Source: Candidatus Hydrogenedentota bacterium | Lineage (GTDB): Bacteria > Hydrogenedentota > Hydrogenedentia > Hydrogenedentales > CAITNO01 | NCBI GenBank assembly: GCA_903902895.1 | Contig: CAIUWO010000677.1 | Location: forward strand, 1-40,157 | Direction: 5' to 3' | DNA length: 40,157 nt | Notes under the pieces: generated by a model | Database searches by the model: none | What the model was told of the DNA's origin: nothing | What the model saw: only the letters and a program-made list of their open reading frames with translations | Translations under genes and position numbers: made by a program | Shown here: one piece after another, positions 7,437-15,514 of the stretch | Numbering within the stretch: position 1 is the first letter of the stretch | Layout: every line of letters starts with the position of its first letter

Positions 7437-9691
7437 GGGCCGCCTTCCTTCGCCTCGCGAAGCGTCTTTTCCGCGGCGCGCACCGCCGCGCGCGAGACGG
7501 GCGCGTTGCTGTCCCGGCACCAGCGGATATAGTTCCCCGCCCCGGTGAGGTCACCGCTCTTCAGCATCGTGCCAAGATAGGCGTCGCACAGATAGGAGCG
7601 CAGTCCGATCTTGTCCGTGACCGCCTGCAGCACCGCCCTGGCCTCGTCAAAGCGCCCCGCCTCGGACAGCGCCACGGCCAGTTTTGCCCGGGCGTAGGGC
7701 TGGTCGGCATGAACGCCGGCAATCTTTGTCCACAGCGCGGCGGCGTCCCAGCGGTCCGGCTGACGCCGCAGCAGCGCGTCTATCCCGTCATAGAGCGGCA
7801 AATCGGCGGGATGCCAGCGGAGCAGCCTTTCGTAGCGGGCCAGCGCCGAGTCGGGATTGCCCATGCGCGCCGCCATGTCCGCCCAGAGGCCGCCGAGCCG
7901 GCCCTCGAGCGCAATGGCGTTGTGCCTGCGGAAGGCGGCGGTGTCCCGGGGCAGCCACAGGTAGGGCAGCAGGCTCATGGGCGCCGTGTCGGTCACCCGG
8001 CAAAGGGCTTTTACGCATCCCCCATTCCCTTCGGCCACGGAGAGGCCGAGAAAACGCCCCCGATGCCAGGGAATGGGTCCGGTGTGAATGGTCAGCCTGC
8101 CCTCGGGCGGAAGAATGGCCGACGTCTCATAGACTGGAAAGAAGAAACGCACCATGCCGCCGTCCCCGTCCGGCGGCGGTTCCACGTTGATGGTGTGGGT
8201 GAAATTGTTGCCCGACACGCGCCGGTCATACTCGACCGTGACCGGGATAAGCTTTCCGCCCGTGTCGACGTCAACGGCCAGATACTCCCACGAAACCTCC
8301 ATGGGCGGTTTCGATTCCGAGTCCGCAAGGCCCTTCGGGCGCGCGGCGGGCCGGATCATCACGCGGCCGTCGGCGCTTTCACGCAGCGTTTCGACCGGTT
8401 CCAGCGCCGCGTCGGCGCAGGCGCGGACCATGCCGTCCACCCGCGCGTGCTGCCATGCCCGCGCCGCCGCCAGGGGCAGCGCAAGCGCGGCCGCGGCCAC
8501 GGCAATAAGCATGACCGCCCGGGTAACCCGCACGGCCGCCGCGCGCATCGGAAACGCCTTTGCATCTTCCGGCCCGCGCAGGCGCTGGAAGAGCGCAGCC
8601 AGGCCGCGGCCCGCCATGGCCAGCAAGAACGCGGCGGCCCACCAGGGCATGAACGCGAGATGAAATGCGTGCCGGTACTGGAAGAGCAGGCTTGTGTAGC
8701 CGCCGAAATAGAGCAGCGCGAACGCGGCGACGAGGGCGGCGCGCAGATCGCAGGCGCCAATGGCCGCGAGCGCGACGATGGCGTAAAGCAGGCCCCACCG
8801 GGCAAAGTGGGCCGCGGCGGGCGCATAGAGGCGCACCAGGCCCCGCGCAAAGTCATTGTCCATCCCCTTGACAAAGGCCATCTGCCTTGGAAACTCTTCC
8901 GGCACCCGGAACACGGCCAGCACGGCGGCATAGGCCCGGCCAATCAGGTCGCCGGGGAAATCGCGCGCCACCTCAAGGAACATGCGGCGGCCGGCCCGGC
9001 CATAGGCGGGGCTCAGATAGTTATCCATGGGATCGGTGTCGCCATGGCGGCGGGCATGGGCGTTGATGACCGAATGGACCAGATTGTCCGCGGGCGCGGG
9101 CAGCAGAGAGTAGGAGGCGCCGGAAAAGTCGAGCTTGGACTCCGTTTCCAACGACAGCCCCTGAAACAGGGTGTGGCTGGACACCGCGCCCTGCTCCGCG
9201 CTGATCGCGCGCAGGATCGGCGCGCCCGCAAGTAAAAAGACGGCGAGCATCACGGCCGGCGCCGCAGCGCGCATCCACCACCGCAGCGGCGCGGCGCCCC
9301 GGGCAAGCGCCGCGGCCGCCAGCGCGGGCGGCAGCGCAATCATGGCGTCCTGGCGGAAGCCCAGGCCGATTCCCAGCAGCAGACCCAGCACCGCCGAGAG
9401 GCCGAAGAGGCCGCGCCATGACCGGGGCTTCACGGCCAGCAGGGCCGCCAGATAGAGGGCGCCCAGAATGAAGGGTGCCTTCGAGAAATCACGGATGGAG
9501 ACCGTCATGGCAAGCATGGGCGGCGAGCACATGACCGCGAGGGAGAACAGCGCCGACAACAGACGGCCCATGCCGAGACGGAACAGGCCGTACAGAATCG
9601 CGGCGGCGGCCACGAACAGGACCAGCGGAACCAGCTTGACGCTCTGCCACGAGATGCCGAAACAGCGCCACACGACGCCCACCGCCGTCAT
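7433..9691 (-). CDS. GT-C-like membrane protein with TPR tail, main part of a split gene
   Basis: A 752-aa ORF that aligns by eye with the 1006-aa protein at 15515-18535 over its whole length, but lacks that protein's first ~110 residues. Shared blocks include VVWRCFGISW (IWRVFGISW in the paralog), YGLFRLGMGRLLS, RDFSKAPFILG and GIGLGFRQDAM. About ten membrane helices are followed by a beta-rich soluble region and C-terminal TPR-like helices (for example AKLAVALSEAGRFDEARAVLQ). The missing N-terminus is in the next upstream ORF (9688-10026), in another frame, overlapping by ATGA. The start given here is that ATG; in a non-shifted version the protein would run from 10026. It overlaps the downstream GT39-TPR gene by ATGA. 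Confidence 0.75.
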   Translation of the reverse strand: MTAVGVVWRCFGISWQSVKLVPLVLFVAAAAILYGLFRLGMGRLLSALFSLAVMCSPPMLAMTVSIRDFSKAPFILGALYLAALLAVKPRSWRGLFGLSAVLGLLLGIGLGFRQDAMIALPPALAAAALARGAAPLRWWMRAAAPAVMLAVFLLAGAPILRAISAEQGAVSSHTLFQGLSLETESKLDFSGASYSLLPAPADNLVHSVINAHARRHGDTDPMDNYLSPAYGRAGRRMFLEVARDFPGDLIGRAYAAVLAVFRVPEEFPRQMAFVKGMDNDFARGLVRLYAPAAAHFARWGLLYAIVALAAIGACDLRAALVAAFALLYFGGYTSLLFQYRHAFHLAFMPWWAAAFLLAMAGRGLAALFQRLRGPEDAKAFPMRAAAVRVTRAVMLIAVAAAALALPLAAARAWQHARVDGMVRACADAALEPVETLRESADGRVMIRPAARPKGLADSESKPPMEVSWEYLAVDVDTGGKLIPVTVEYDRRVSGNNFTHTINVEPPPDGDGGMVRFFFPVYETSAILPPEGRLTIHTGPIPWHRGRFLGLSVAEGNGGCVKALCRVTDTAPMSLLPYLWLPRDTAAFRRHNAIALEGRLGGLWADMAARMGNPDSALARYERLLRWHPADLPLYDGIDALLRRQPDRWDAAALWTKIAGVHADQPYARAKLAVALSEAGRFDEARAVLQAVTDKIGLRSYLCDAYLGTMLKSGDLTGAGNYIRWCRDSNAPVSRAAVRAAEKTLREAKEGGP

Positions 9692-10026
9692 GAGTAGTAG
9701 TGGGACTGGCAGAAGGGGCTGAGTTGCCAGACGCCGAACTTGTCCGGAATGTCCGCGGGATTGAACACGGCCGTCTTCATCCGCAGAAAGTCGGACAGGG
9801 CCGGTATGTCCATCTCGACGGGGCACACCATGCCCTTTCCCGAAGCGAACATGACGGAGGGCGTGAACCAGACCAGCTCGTTTGAATGGTCCGGACCCAG
9901 GGGACCGACCACGGCGAACAGAAACACCCCGCCCGCCGCCGCCGCGGCAAGCATGACCAGGAGAAGCGTCAGCCCGCCCGCGTGCCGGGACAGGAAAGCG
10001 CAGACTTTTTTGAAACCATCGTTCAT
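9688..10026 (-). CDS. N-terminal part of the split GT-C-like gene
   Basis: A 112-aa ORF with one membrane helix (about residues 18-40) and an outer segment VWFTPSVMFASGKGM... that matches the N-terminus of the 1006-aa paralog (ISCPTTFLAQPLMMAAGRGS). The match continues to PADIPDKFGVWQ and then breaks at SHYYS-stop, exactly where the next ORF picks up the conserved VWRCFGISW. The break is in a TAC-TAC-TAC run followed by TCATGA; adding one base there would restore a single ORF. It therefore looks like a one-base deletion (real or sequencing), although the ATGA at the break is also the coupling signal used at other junctions of this operon. It starts 4 nt after the SGNH-TPR gene. Confidence 0.72.
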   Translation of the reverse strand: MNDGFKKVCAFLSRHAGGLTLLLVMLAAAAAGGVFLFAVVGPLGPDHSNELVWFTPSVMFASGKGMVCPVEMDIPALSDFLRMKTAVFNPADIPDKFGVWQLSPFCQSHYYS

Positions 10027-10030
10027 GCCG

Positions 10031-12226
10031 TCAGTTTACCGCACCGGGGGGCGCCGGTGCGCCGTTGACCCTGGCAGCCAGTTCCGCCGGCACGGGCACG
10101 CCGTTCTCCGCGCAGCGGCGCAATTCCTCGCGCGCGCCCTGCGCGTCGCCCGCCGCCAGCAGAACCTCCACAAGCTGGACGCGCGCGTGCCCGGCGAACT
10201 GCGGGCTTAGGGTCAGCGCCCGGCGCAGCGCGGCGGCGGCACCGGCGTGGTCGCCTTCCTTCTCCAGAGCGTGTCCAAGCTGCAGCGGGATCATGTGGTC
10301 ATACGGGTCGTGCTGTTCGGCATCGCCGTAGGCCAGCGTGGCATCCTTCCAGTGGCCCCCGTCGGCCAACGCCTCCCCAAGCTGGAATCTCGGGGGCGCA
10401 AGGGCGGGCTGCTCCTCCGCCGCCCCCCGCCACAGCGCGGCGCGCTGTTCCGGCGACATGCGCGCCGCAAGGAGCGCGTCCAGTTCCCGGTACGCCGGCG
10501 CAAAGCCGGGCACGCGCTCGATGGCCGCGCGGCAGGCGCGCTCCGCCTCGTCGGGCCGCTTGAGCGCGGCCAGGGCGCGCGCCAGACAGCAGAGGGCGTT
10601 CGCGTCCATGGGGTCGTGGTCCGTGACATAGCCGCGGTACAGGCGTTCGGCCTCGGCCCAGTCTTTTTGATCGGCGCAGAGCGCGGCCAGTTCACGCGCG
10701 CCCTCCGGATCGTCCGGATAGACGGCAAGCAGCTTGCGATAGGCCGTTTCCGCCCCGGGGGGGTCCCCCGACGCGCGCAGCGACTGCGCCACCAGGCGCA
10801 TGGCTGCGCGCGACACGGGAAGTTCCGTGCGAAGCTTCTCCGCCTCGGCCAGCGCCTCGGCGGGGCGCTTGGCGTCCAGCAGCGCCCTGGCGAGTTTTTG
10901 CCGGGTCAGGCGGTTCTCCGGCGTGAGGTCCGCCGCGGCGCGCCAGTCATCGGCGAGGCGCTGTTTCCAGTCGGTCCCGACCACCGGCGCCAGCTCGTCG
11001 TGCCGCGCGCGGATGCGCTGCGCCGAATAGTCGTCAAAAACGGCCCGCATCTGGTTTTCAAGCAGTTCATACTCGGCCGCGGGCGTCCATGCGAGGCGTT
11101 TGGCGCACTCCCCCTTTTCAAGGGGGGCGGCGGGCAGTGGCGCGCCGGCAGGCCGCCCGCCCGCCTCAAGGGTGGACCGCACCGAATCGTACATCGCGGA
11201 GGCGACCGCGTAGTTTCCATCAAAGGTAAAGTGGACGTTGTCGCAGAAGAGGTCATATCCGGGAAGCCCATCGGGGCTGGCCGCGGCAAGCGCCGCCTCC
11301 ACATCGCACAGAACGACGCCGGCGGAGGCGTGCCGCGCGGTCACCCCCCGCAGCGCGCCGTTGATGGTGGGCATCGGTTCGGGCAGCGGTGAATCGGGCA
11401 CGGGCACCCCGCCCAGTCGCCTGTTGCTGGTGAGCGTGCACAGCACGATGCGCGCCCCGGCGGAAAGCCCCGCGCCGCACATCGCCTCCAGATTACTTTG
11501 GTAATGGGCCACGGCCGCGCTGTTCTGCGTGACACCCGGCGTCATCGAGGCGATGGCGGTCTTGTCCGGCACCAGCCACGGCTTGGGCCCCGAACCGCCC
11601 GCCCACTGGACCAGCCGCAGGTCGCTCATGCCGATCAGCGCGTGAATCACGGGCATCCGCCAGAGCAGGGGGTGGGCGCCCAGCGGCGTGGTGGGGCCGT
11701 AGGGGCCCACGGCCTCGTTGTTGCCCATGTAGACGAGGAACAGATCCGGTTGCAGGCGCGCGCAGGCGCGCGCGGCGGCCCACATGGTGTTGGAGTTCAT
11801 GCCGGGGCATGCGGCGCTGTAAAACTCCCAGCGCACGCCGGGGGCGGCCGCGCGCAGCATGGTTTCGAGCACGCGCGAGGCGTTGCGCGGCCCGTAAATG
11901 GCGGAACTGCCAAACACAAAGACACGGAACGCGCCGGGGTCCTTTTTCACCGGAACCTGGAAGTCCAGATCGTCCCACGTCATGATGCGGTCGACGGGCA
12001 GGGCGGTGAACTGCTGGTAAAACGCGCGGTTGGTGACTTTCCATTCTCGCCCGCCGTCCGCGCGGTCAAGGAAAAAGCGGGTGGAGTGGCCGTAGCCGGC
12101 GGCGCGCAGGGCGCACTCGGCGACGCCGAGAAGAAGAAACGCGCCGGCCAGGCTCACGGCGCCGAGCACCAGCGCCCCCCGGATGCGCGCGCGAAGGGCG
12201 GCGGGCGTGCGACGGCATCGGATCAT
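10031..12226 (-). CDS. SGNH-fold hydrolase/acyltransferase-like protein with C-terminal TPR domain
   Basis: A 731-aa protein with one N-terminal membrane helix (about residues 16-40). An SGNH/GDSL-type domain follows to about residue 345: block I FVFGSSAIYG (Ser nucleophile, GSS instead of GDS), block III YMGNNEAVGP and block V CDNVHFTFDGN (Asp/His). From about residue 420 the protein is a long run of TPR-like helix pairs. SGNH proteins beside surface-glycan genes usually add or remove O-acetyl groups; here it would act in the periplasm, anchored by its helix. Its start overlaps the upstream GT2 gene by ATGA. The linker between the two domains contains a CCCCCTT...AAGGGGG palindrome translated as PLEKGE. 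The reaction (esterase or transferase) is not resolved by sequence. Confidence 0.82.
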   Translation of the reverse strand: MIRCRRTPAALRARIRGALVLGAVSLAGAFLLLGVAECALRAAGYGHSTRFFLDRADGGREWKVTNRAFYQQFTALPVDRIMTWDDLDFQVPVKKDPGAFRVFVFGSSAIYGPRNASRVLETMLRAAAPGVRWEFYSAACPGMNSNTMWAAARACARLQPDLFLVYMGNNEAVGPYGPTTPLGAHPLLWRMPVIHALIGMSDLRLVQWAGGSGPKPWLVPDKTAIASMTPGVTQNSAAVAHYQSNLEAMCGAGLSAGARIVLCTLTSNRRLGGVPVPDSPLPEPMPTINGALRGVTARHASAGVVLCDVEAALAAASPDGLPGYDLFCDNVHFTFDGNYAVASAMYDSVRSTLEAGGRPAGAPLPAAPLEKGECAKRLAWTPAAEYELLENQMRAVFDDYSAQRIRARHDELAPVVGTDWKQRLADDWRAAADLTPENRLTRQKLARALLDAKRPAEALAEAEKLRTELPVSRAAMRLVAQSLRASGDPPGAETAYRKLLAVYPDDPEGARELAALCADQKDWAEAERLYRGYVTDHDPMDANALCCLARALAALKRPDEAERACRAAIERVPGFAPAYRELDALLAARMSPEQRAALWRGAAEEQPALAPPRFQLGEALADGGHWKDATLAYGDAEQHDPYDHMIPLQLGHALEKEGDHAGAAAALRRALTLSPQFAGHARVQLVEVLLAAGDAQGAREELRRCAENGVPVPAELAARVNGAPAPPGAVN
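11110..11126. repeat. CCCCCTT/AAGGGGG palindrome inside the SGNH-TPR gene
   Basis: Arms of 7 bp around a 3-nt loop (TTC), translated on the minus strand as part of PLEKGE in the inter-domain linker. The same type of palindrome, with longer arms, occurs at 39445-39467, where it reads PLAKGR. Confidence 0.55.
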
Positions 12227-13179
12227 CCGGCGGCGTCCCCGTCCGACTCCCCGCGGCGCAGGGTTTCACGGACGATGTACGCGGGGTGGCCCTGAAGGAT
12301 CACAAAGCAGCGGATGGCGAACTCGCCGACTAGGGCAAGCACCGCAAGCATCGCGAGCAGGGAAAACACGGTCACATTGAGCAGCAACCCCGTGGTCACC
12401 CCGTCGAGCACGTTGAAATCGACAAAGAAGGCCGATGCGATGCGCAGCAGGAACAGCACGCTTGCCGCCAGACACAGTCCCGCAATAATCTGAAAAGGCC
12501 GCTGCGACATGGAGACCAGATTGTCCATGTTGTACTGCCAGAGCTTGCGGAAGGTGAACCCCGAATTGCCGTAGCGGCGGGGCTGATGGGTGACGGGCAC
12601 CTCGGCCCAACGCTGGAGCCGCGCGATGGCGTCCACGTTCGAGAACACGCGCGCGGGGCCGAAACGAAAGGCGCGGATCAGGTCCGCGTTGTATATTTTG
12701 AAGGTGCAGCCGAAATCGCGCATGGTGCTCCGGGACGCGCGGCGCATGATGACGTTGGCGAGCCGGGAGGGGATGACCCGCCAGAAGGAATCGCGCCGGT
12801 TCTTGCGGTAGCCGCTCACCAGGTCGCAACCCCGGTCATATTCGGCGACCAGCAGGGGCAGTTCCTCGGGCATGAGCTGCAGATCGCTGTCCATGAGGAT
12901 GAACGCGCGGCCCCGGGCCTCGCACATGCAGGCCGTGGCCGCCGCCTGCTGCCCCGCGTTTCGGAAGAAATCCATCGCGACGCGCACATGCGGGTCCTTT
13001 TCAAAAATGGCCCTTATCTTGTCCCAGGTGCCGTCCGTCGATCCGTCGTTGACCATGATGATCTCGTAGCTGCGGCCGAGGGACTCCAGCGCGGCGGACA
13101 GGCGCGCATGAAACTCCTCAATGCTGCGCTCCTCAAAATGGCAGGTCACCAGCATGGAGAATTCCGGCGCGGCGCTCAT
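12223..13179 (-). CDS. GT2 polyprenyl-phosphate glycosyltransferase (DPM1/ArnC/GtrB type)
   Basis: A 318-aa protein: a GT-A domain (residues ~1-225) and two C-terminal membrane helices. Family motifs are IIMVNDGSTDGTW near residue 40, the metal-binding DSDLQLMPEELP near residue 97, SGYRKNRRDSFWRVIPSRLAN and RDFGCTFKIYNADLI. This layout is that of enzymes which load a sugar (glucose, mannose or Ara4N type) from a nucleotide donor onto undecaprenyl phosphate at the inner membrane. It overlaps both neighbours by ATGA. Lipid-linked sugars are the substrates of GT-C enzymes, and several GT-C-like proteins are encoded next to it, so it is the likely donor-producing enzyme of this locus. Sugar identity cannot be told. 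Confidence 0.9.
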   Translation of the reverse strand: MSAAPEFSMLVTCHFEERSIEEFHARLSAALESLGRSYEIIMVNDGSTDGTWDKIRAIFEKDPHVRVAMDFFRNAGQQAAATACMCEARGRAFILMDSDLQLMPEELPLLVAEYDRGCDLVSGYRKNRRDSFWRVIPSRLANVIMRRASRSTMRDFGCTFKIYNADLIRAFRFGPARVFSNVDAIARLQRWAEVPVTHQPRRYGNSGFTFRKLWQYNMDNLVSMSQRPFQIIAGLCLAASVLFLLRIASAFFVDFNVLDGVTTGLLLNVTVFSLLAMLAVLALVGEFAIRCFVILQGHPAYIVRETLRRGESDGDAAG

Positions 13180-13952
13180 GGGGCGTCCTTCCCGCGGGCG
13201 TCGGCCTCACAGACGGAGAAGAGCGAGCCGCACAGGTCCGGGTGCTCCAGGCCCAGCCGGTAAAGGCCGTTGATCTGGGAGGCGCCCAGAATCCCCAGTT
13301 CCATCAGCCTGTCCAACTGGAAGTCGGCGAGGATCTTCAGCATCACCCCCCCCTGGGCAACCGTGCGAAACCCGGCGGCCTCCAGGTCACGGTTGAAGGC
13401 GGGCCGGTCGTACACGCGCCGGTGGCCGTGGTGGTGGTCGTGCGCGGTCAACTCGTACGCGTGGCCCAGCAGGCCCATGTGCACGGCCAACTGGCGCGAC
13501 AGGGCGCGCGCGTTGGGCACCACCGCAAACAGTTTTCCGCCGGGCCGCAGCACGCGGCGCGCCATGGCCAGGACCGCGGCGGGGTCGGCCACATGCTCCA
13601 GCACATAAACGGCGAAGACCGCGTCGTAGGGCGGCTCGCCGGCGGGCGGCGTGAAGTCCTCAAACATGGACAGGATGGGGCGCACCTTGGGCAGGGCGCG
13701 CGCCGCAAGATCGTCGTGAAAGAGGCGGCTGCCCTCGACCACGTCGAGCGAGCCCACCAGCGGGGTGAGCAGCTCCGTGTCAACGCCCTCGGAGAAGCCG
13801 AGCTGCAGCGCCCGGTCCGAAGGGGTCAGATAGGGCGCGAAGGTGCGCGCGATGAGTTCCCGGATGGCGCGGTCCTGCCGCGATCCGCGGGTATAGGTTG
13901 CCCCCACGGCATCCAGTTGGTCAGGCGTGTCGGGGTTGGTGTGTCCGGGCAT
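13176..13952 (-). CDS. Class I SAM-dependent methyltransferase
   Basis: About 258 aa. The Rossmann fold is recognisable from a somewhat degenerate motif I (ALQLGFSEGVDTELL), an acidic end of strand 2 (LDVVEGS), DAVFAVYVLEHVADP (Methyltransf_11-type post-motif) and VLRPGGKLFAVVPN. The His-rich stretch AHDHHHGHRRVYD follows. The ATG at 13952 is preferred over the TTG used by the track ORF. It overlaps the GT2 gene by ATGA and heads the operon, so it may methylate a sugar or lipid-linked glycan intermediate; this is inferred from position only. Confidence 0.85.
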   Translation of the reverse strand: MPGHTNPDTPDQLDAVGATYTRGSRQDRAIRELIARTFAPYLTPSDRALQLGFSEGVDTELLTPLVGSLDVVEGSRLFHDDLAARALPKVRPILSMFEDFTPPAGEPPYDAVFAVYVLEHVADPAAVLAMARRVLRPGGKLFAVVPNARALSRQLAVHMGLLGHAYELTAHDHHHGHRRVYDRPAFNRDLEAAGFRTVAQGGVMLKILADFQLDRLMELGILGASQINGLYRLGLEHPDLCGSLFSVCEADARGKDAP

Positions 13953-13996
13953 GTTTATGGCTTTCCAACAGGCCTGCGGCAAACCAGGCCCGCATG

Positions 13997-14025
13997 ATTA
14001 TGGGGCATGGCCCGGCACGGTGCAA
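13997..14025 (-). promoter_or_regulatory. Possible promoter of the glycosylation operon
   Basis: On the minus strand TTGCAC (14020-14025) and CATAAT (13997-14002) are 17 bp apart. The start of transcription would be about 38 nt before the methyltransferase ATG. The -35 match is weak, so this is tentative. Confidence 0.35.
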
Positions 14026-14087
14026 ACCCGCGCATCAGCCCGCCGGCCGGGCAGGCGGCGGGATGTCAACATCCAGGGCGCGGCCCG

Positions 14088-15380
14088 CTATTTTCCGGAC
14101 AGTTCATGCGCCTGCAGCTCTGTTTTCAGCAGGGTGGAAAGCAGCTTGCCGAAGAGGGCGTGGCCGGCGGCCGTAAAATGGCCGTCCAGTTCAAAAAACA
14201 GTGTTGGATCATCCTTGTGCGCGCGAAACGCGTCGGTTACCGAAAAGCAGGGTGCGCCCGCCCCCGCAAAGACGGCCGCAACGGCCCGGTCCGGCACGTC
14301 TGAATCCACCAGTTCGGGCGACACCTTGTATCCCACCCGGCGATAGCTGTCCAGTGCGGCCCGGTTTACATAGGCGCCCAGCGGCACCGAGACCCCGAGC
14401 AGCCGCGCGCCGTACAGCGCCGCCACCTTCTTGACGCGCGCCATCGAACGCGCCGAGCGTTCGACGCACTGCACAAACGCGTAGGAATCGCCTTCATTGG
14501 CAAAGTCCAAAAGGAAATTGGGCCCCCTGACGGCGGAGGCCACCAGACAGGGGTTCAGCGTGCCTTCCAGGAACTGCGTCCGCACCTTTTCCTCAAGCGC
14601 GTCAAAGCGTGCCCGGACATCGGGGGGCAGTTTGTCACGCTCGTTCCTGGCAATCTCCGCCTGGCCTTTGTTGTTCTGCTCCGCGGAGCAGAGGAGCGCC
14701 CCGTGAATCCCCTGAGTGTCCGTCACGGGCCCGACTTTGCCCTGGCGGTGACGGAGCGCCTCAACAAACCGGGGCCAGCACAACTCGGCAAAGCGCGCGA
14801 GTGCCGGCGCGGGTTCCGGCCTGGCCGACGGGTCGCCGCCGCCCACGGCGGCAAGGTCGTCCGCCTGCAGCATGCCCACGATCACCATGTCGGGCCGCAA
14901 TACGGGGATGGCCCGCTCCGCCGTTTCGGCGTAGCCCGCCGGGTCCCCGCCCGGCCTGCCCAGGTTAATCGTCTCGACGTTCAGACCGGCCTGTTGAAGG
15001 TTCTTCTCCAACAGTTTCACCCAGGCCTGTTCCAGCTCCACACCCCAGCCATAGGTGAACGAATCGCCCAGCACGGCAATTTTGAAGGAGTCTTTCTTGA
15101 GCGAAGAGAACTCGCGGTCGCGGTATCCAAAGGAGTTTATGTTCGCGGTGTAGTGGAATTGGGGCGTTTCAAATTCCATCTTCGAGTTGGGGGGGAAAAC
15201 CAGTTCCATCGCGCCGGGCACGGGACGCCGGAGCAGCTTCGCGCCAACAATCCGGTCGGCCCCCAGGCTGAGCGCGAACACCAGCCCAACCGAGGCGGTC
15301 ACCAGGGCGGCATTCGCCATGATGCGTTTCAGACGGCCTCCGCCCGTCGGTGCCCCGCCCGCCTTAAGTTCTTCCGTCAT
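14088..15380 (-). CDS. Membrane-anchored SGNH/GDSL hydrolase-like protein
   Basis: A 430-aa protein with one N-terminal membrane helix (about residues 22-46) and a periplasmic SGNH domain. Block I is VLGDSFTYGWG near residue 108, which carries the Ser nucleophile; block V is ELDGHFTAAGHALFG near the C-terminus, which supplies Asp and His. The usual GxND of block III is changed (VGMLQADDLAAVG). A beta strand pattern with YTANINSFGYRDREF precedes block I, common in the AlgX/AlgJ-like and large SGNH proteins found with exopolysaccharide genes. It sits between the 1006-aa GT-C protein and the methyltransferase, with about 135-nt gaps on both sides. A role in O-acyl editing of a surface glycan is inferred. 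Confidence 0.85.
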   Translation of the reverse strand: MTEELKAGGAPTGGGRLKRIMANAALVTASVGLVFALSLGADRIVGAKLLRRPVPGAMELVFPPNSKMEFETPQFHYTANINSFGYRDREFSSLKKDSFKIAVLGDSFTYGWGVELEQAWVKLLEKNLQQAGLNVETINLGRPGGDPAGYAETAERAIPVLRPDMVIVGMLQADDLAAVGGGDPSARPEPAPALARFAELCWPRFVEALRHRQGKVGPVTDTQGIHGALLCSAEQNNKGQAEIARNERDKLPPDVRARFDALEEKVRTQFLEGTLNPCLVASAVRGPNFLLDFANEGDSYAFVQCVERSARSMARVKKVAALYGARLLGVSVPLGAYVNRAALDSYRRVGYKVSPELVDSDVPDRAVAAVFAGAGAPCFSVTDAFRAHKDDPTLFFELDGHFTAAGHALFGKLLSTLLKTELQAHELSGK

Positions 15381-15514
15381 GGATTCAAACCGTCTCCAAG
15401 GCGCGTGTCTGTTGTGTCATGCCTGCACGAAGGCAATCCGCGCCCGTTTGCGCCAGCATACCACACGGTGCGGAAACGAAAGAAAACGCCTGCGGCCGGT
15501 TGGCGTCGGCACAC

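Noticed and set aside
7229-9235. Long plus-strand ORF of 668 aa
   Set aside because: Antisense shadow with biased composition; the opposite strand has recognisable GT-C/TPR paralogs.
9688-9700. Programmed frameshift at TACTACTACTCATGA
   Set aside because: No typical slippery heptamer or downstream structure; a one-base deletion or true ATGA-coupled split explains it more simply.
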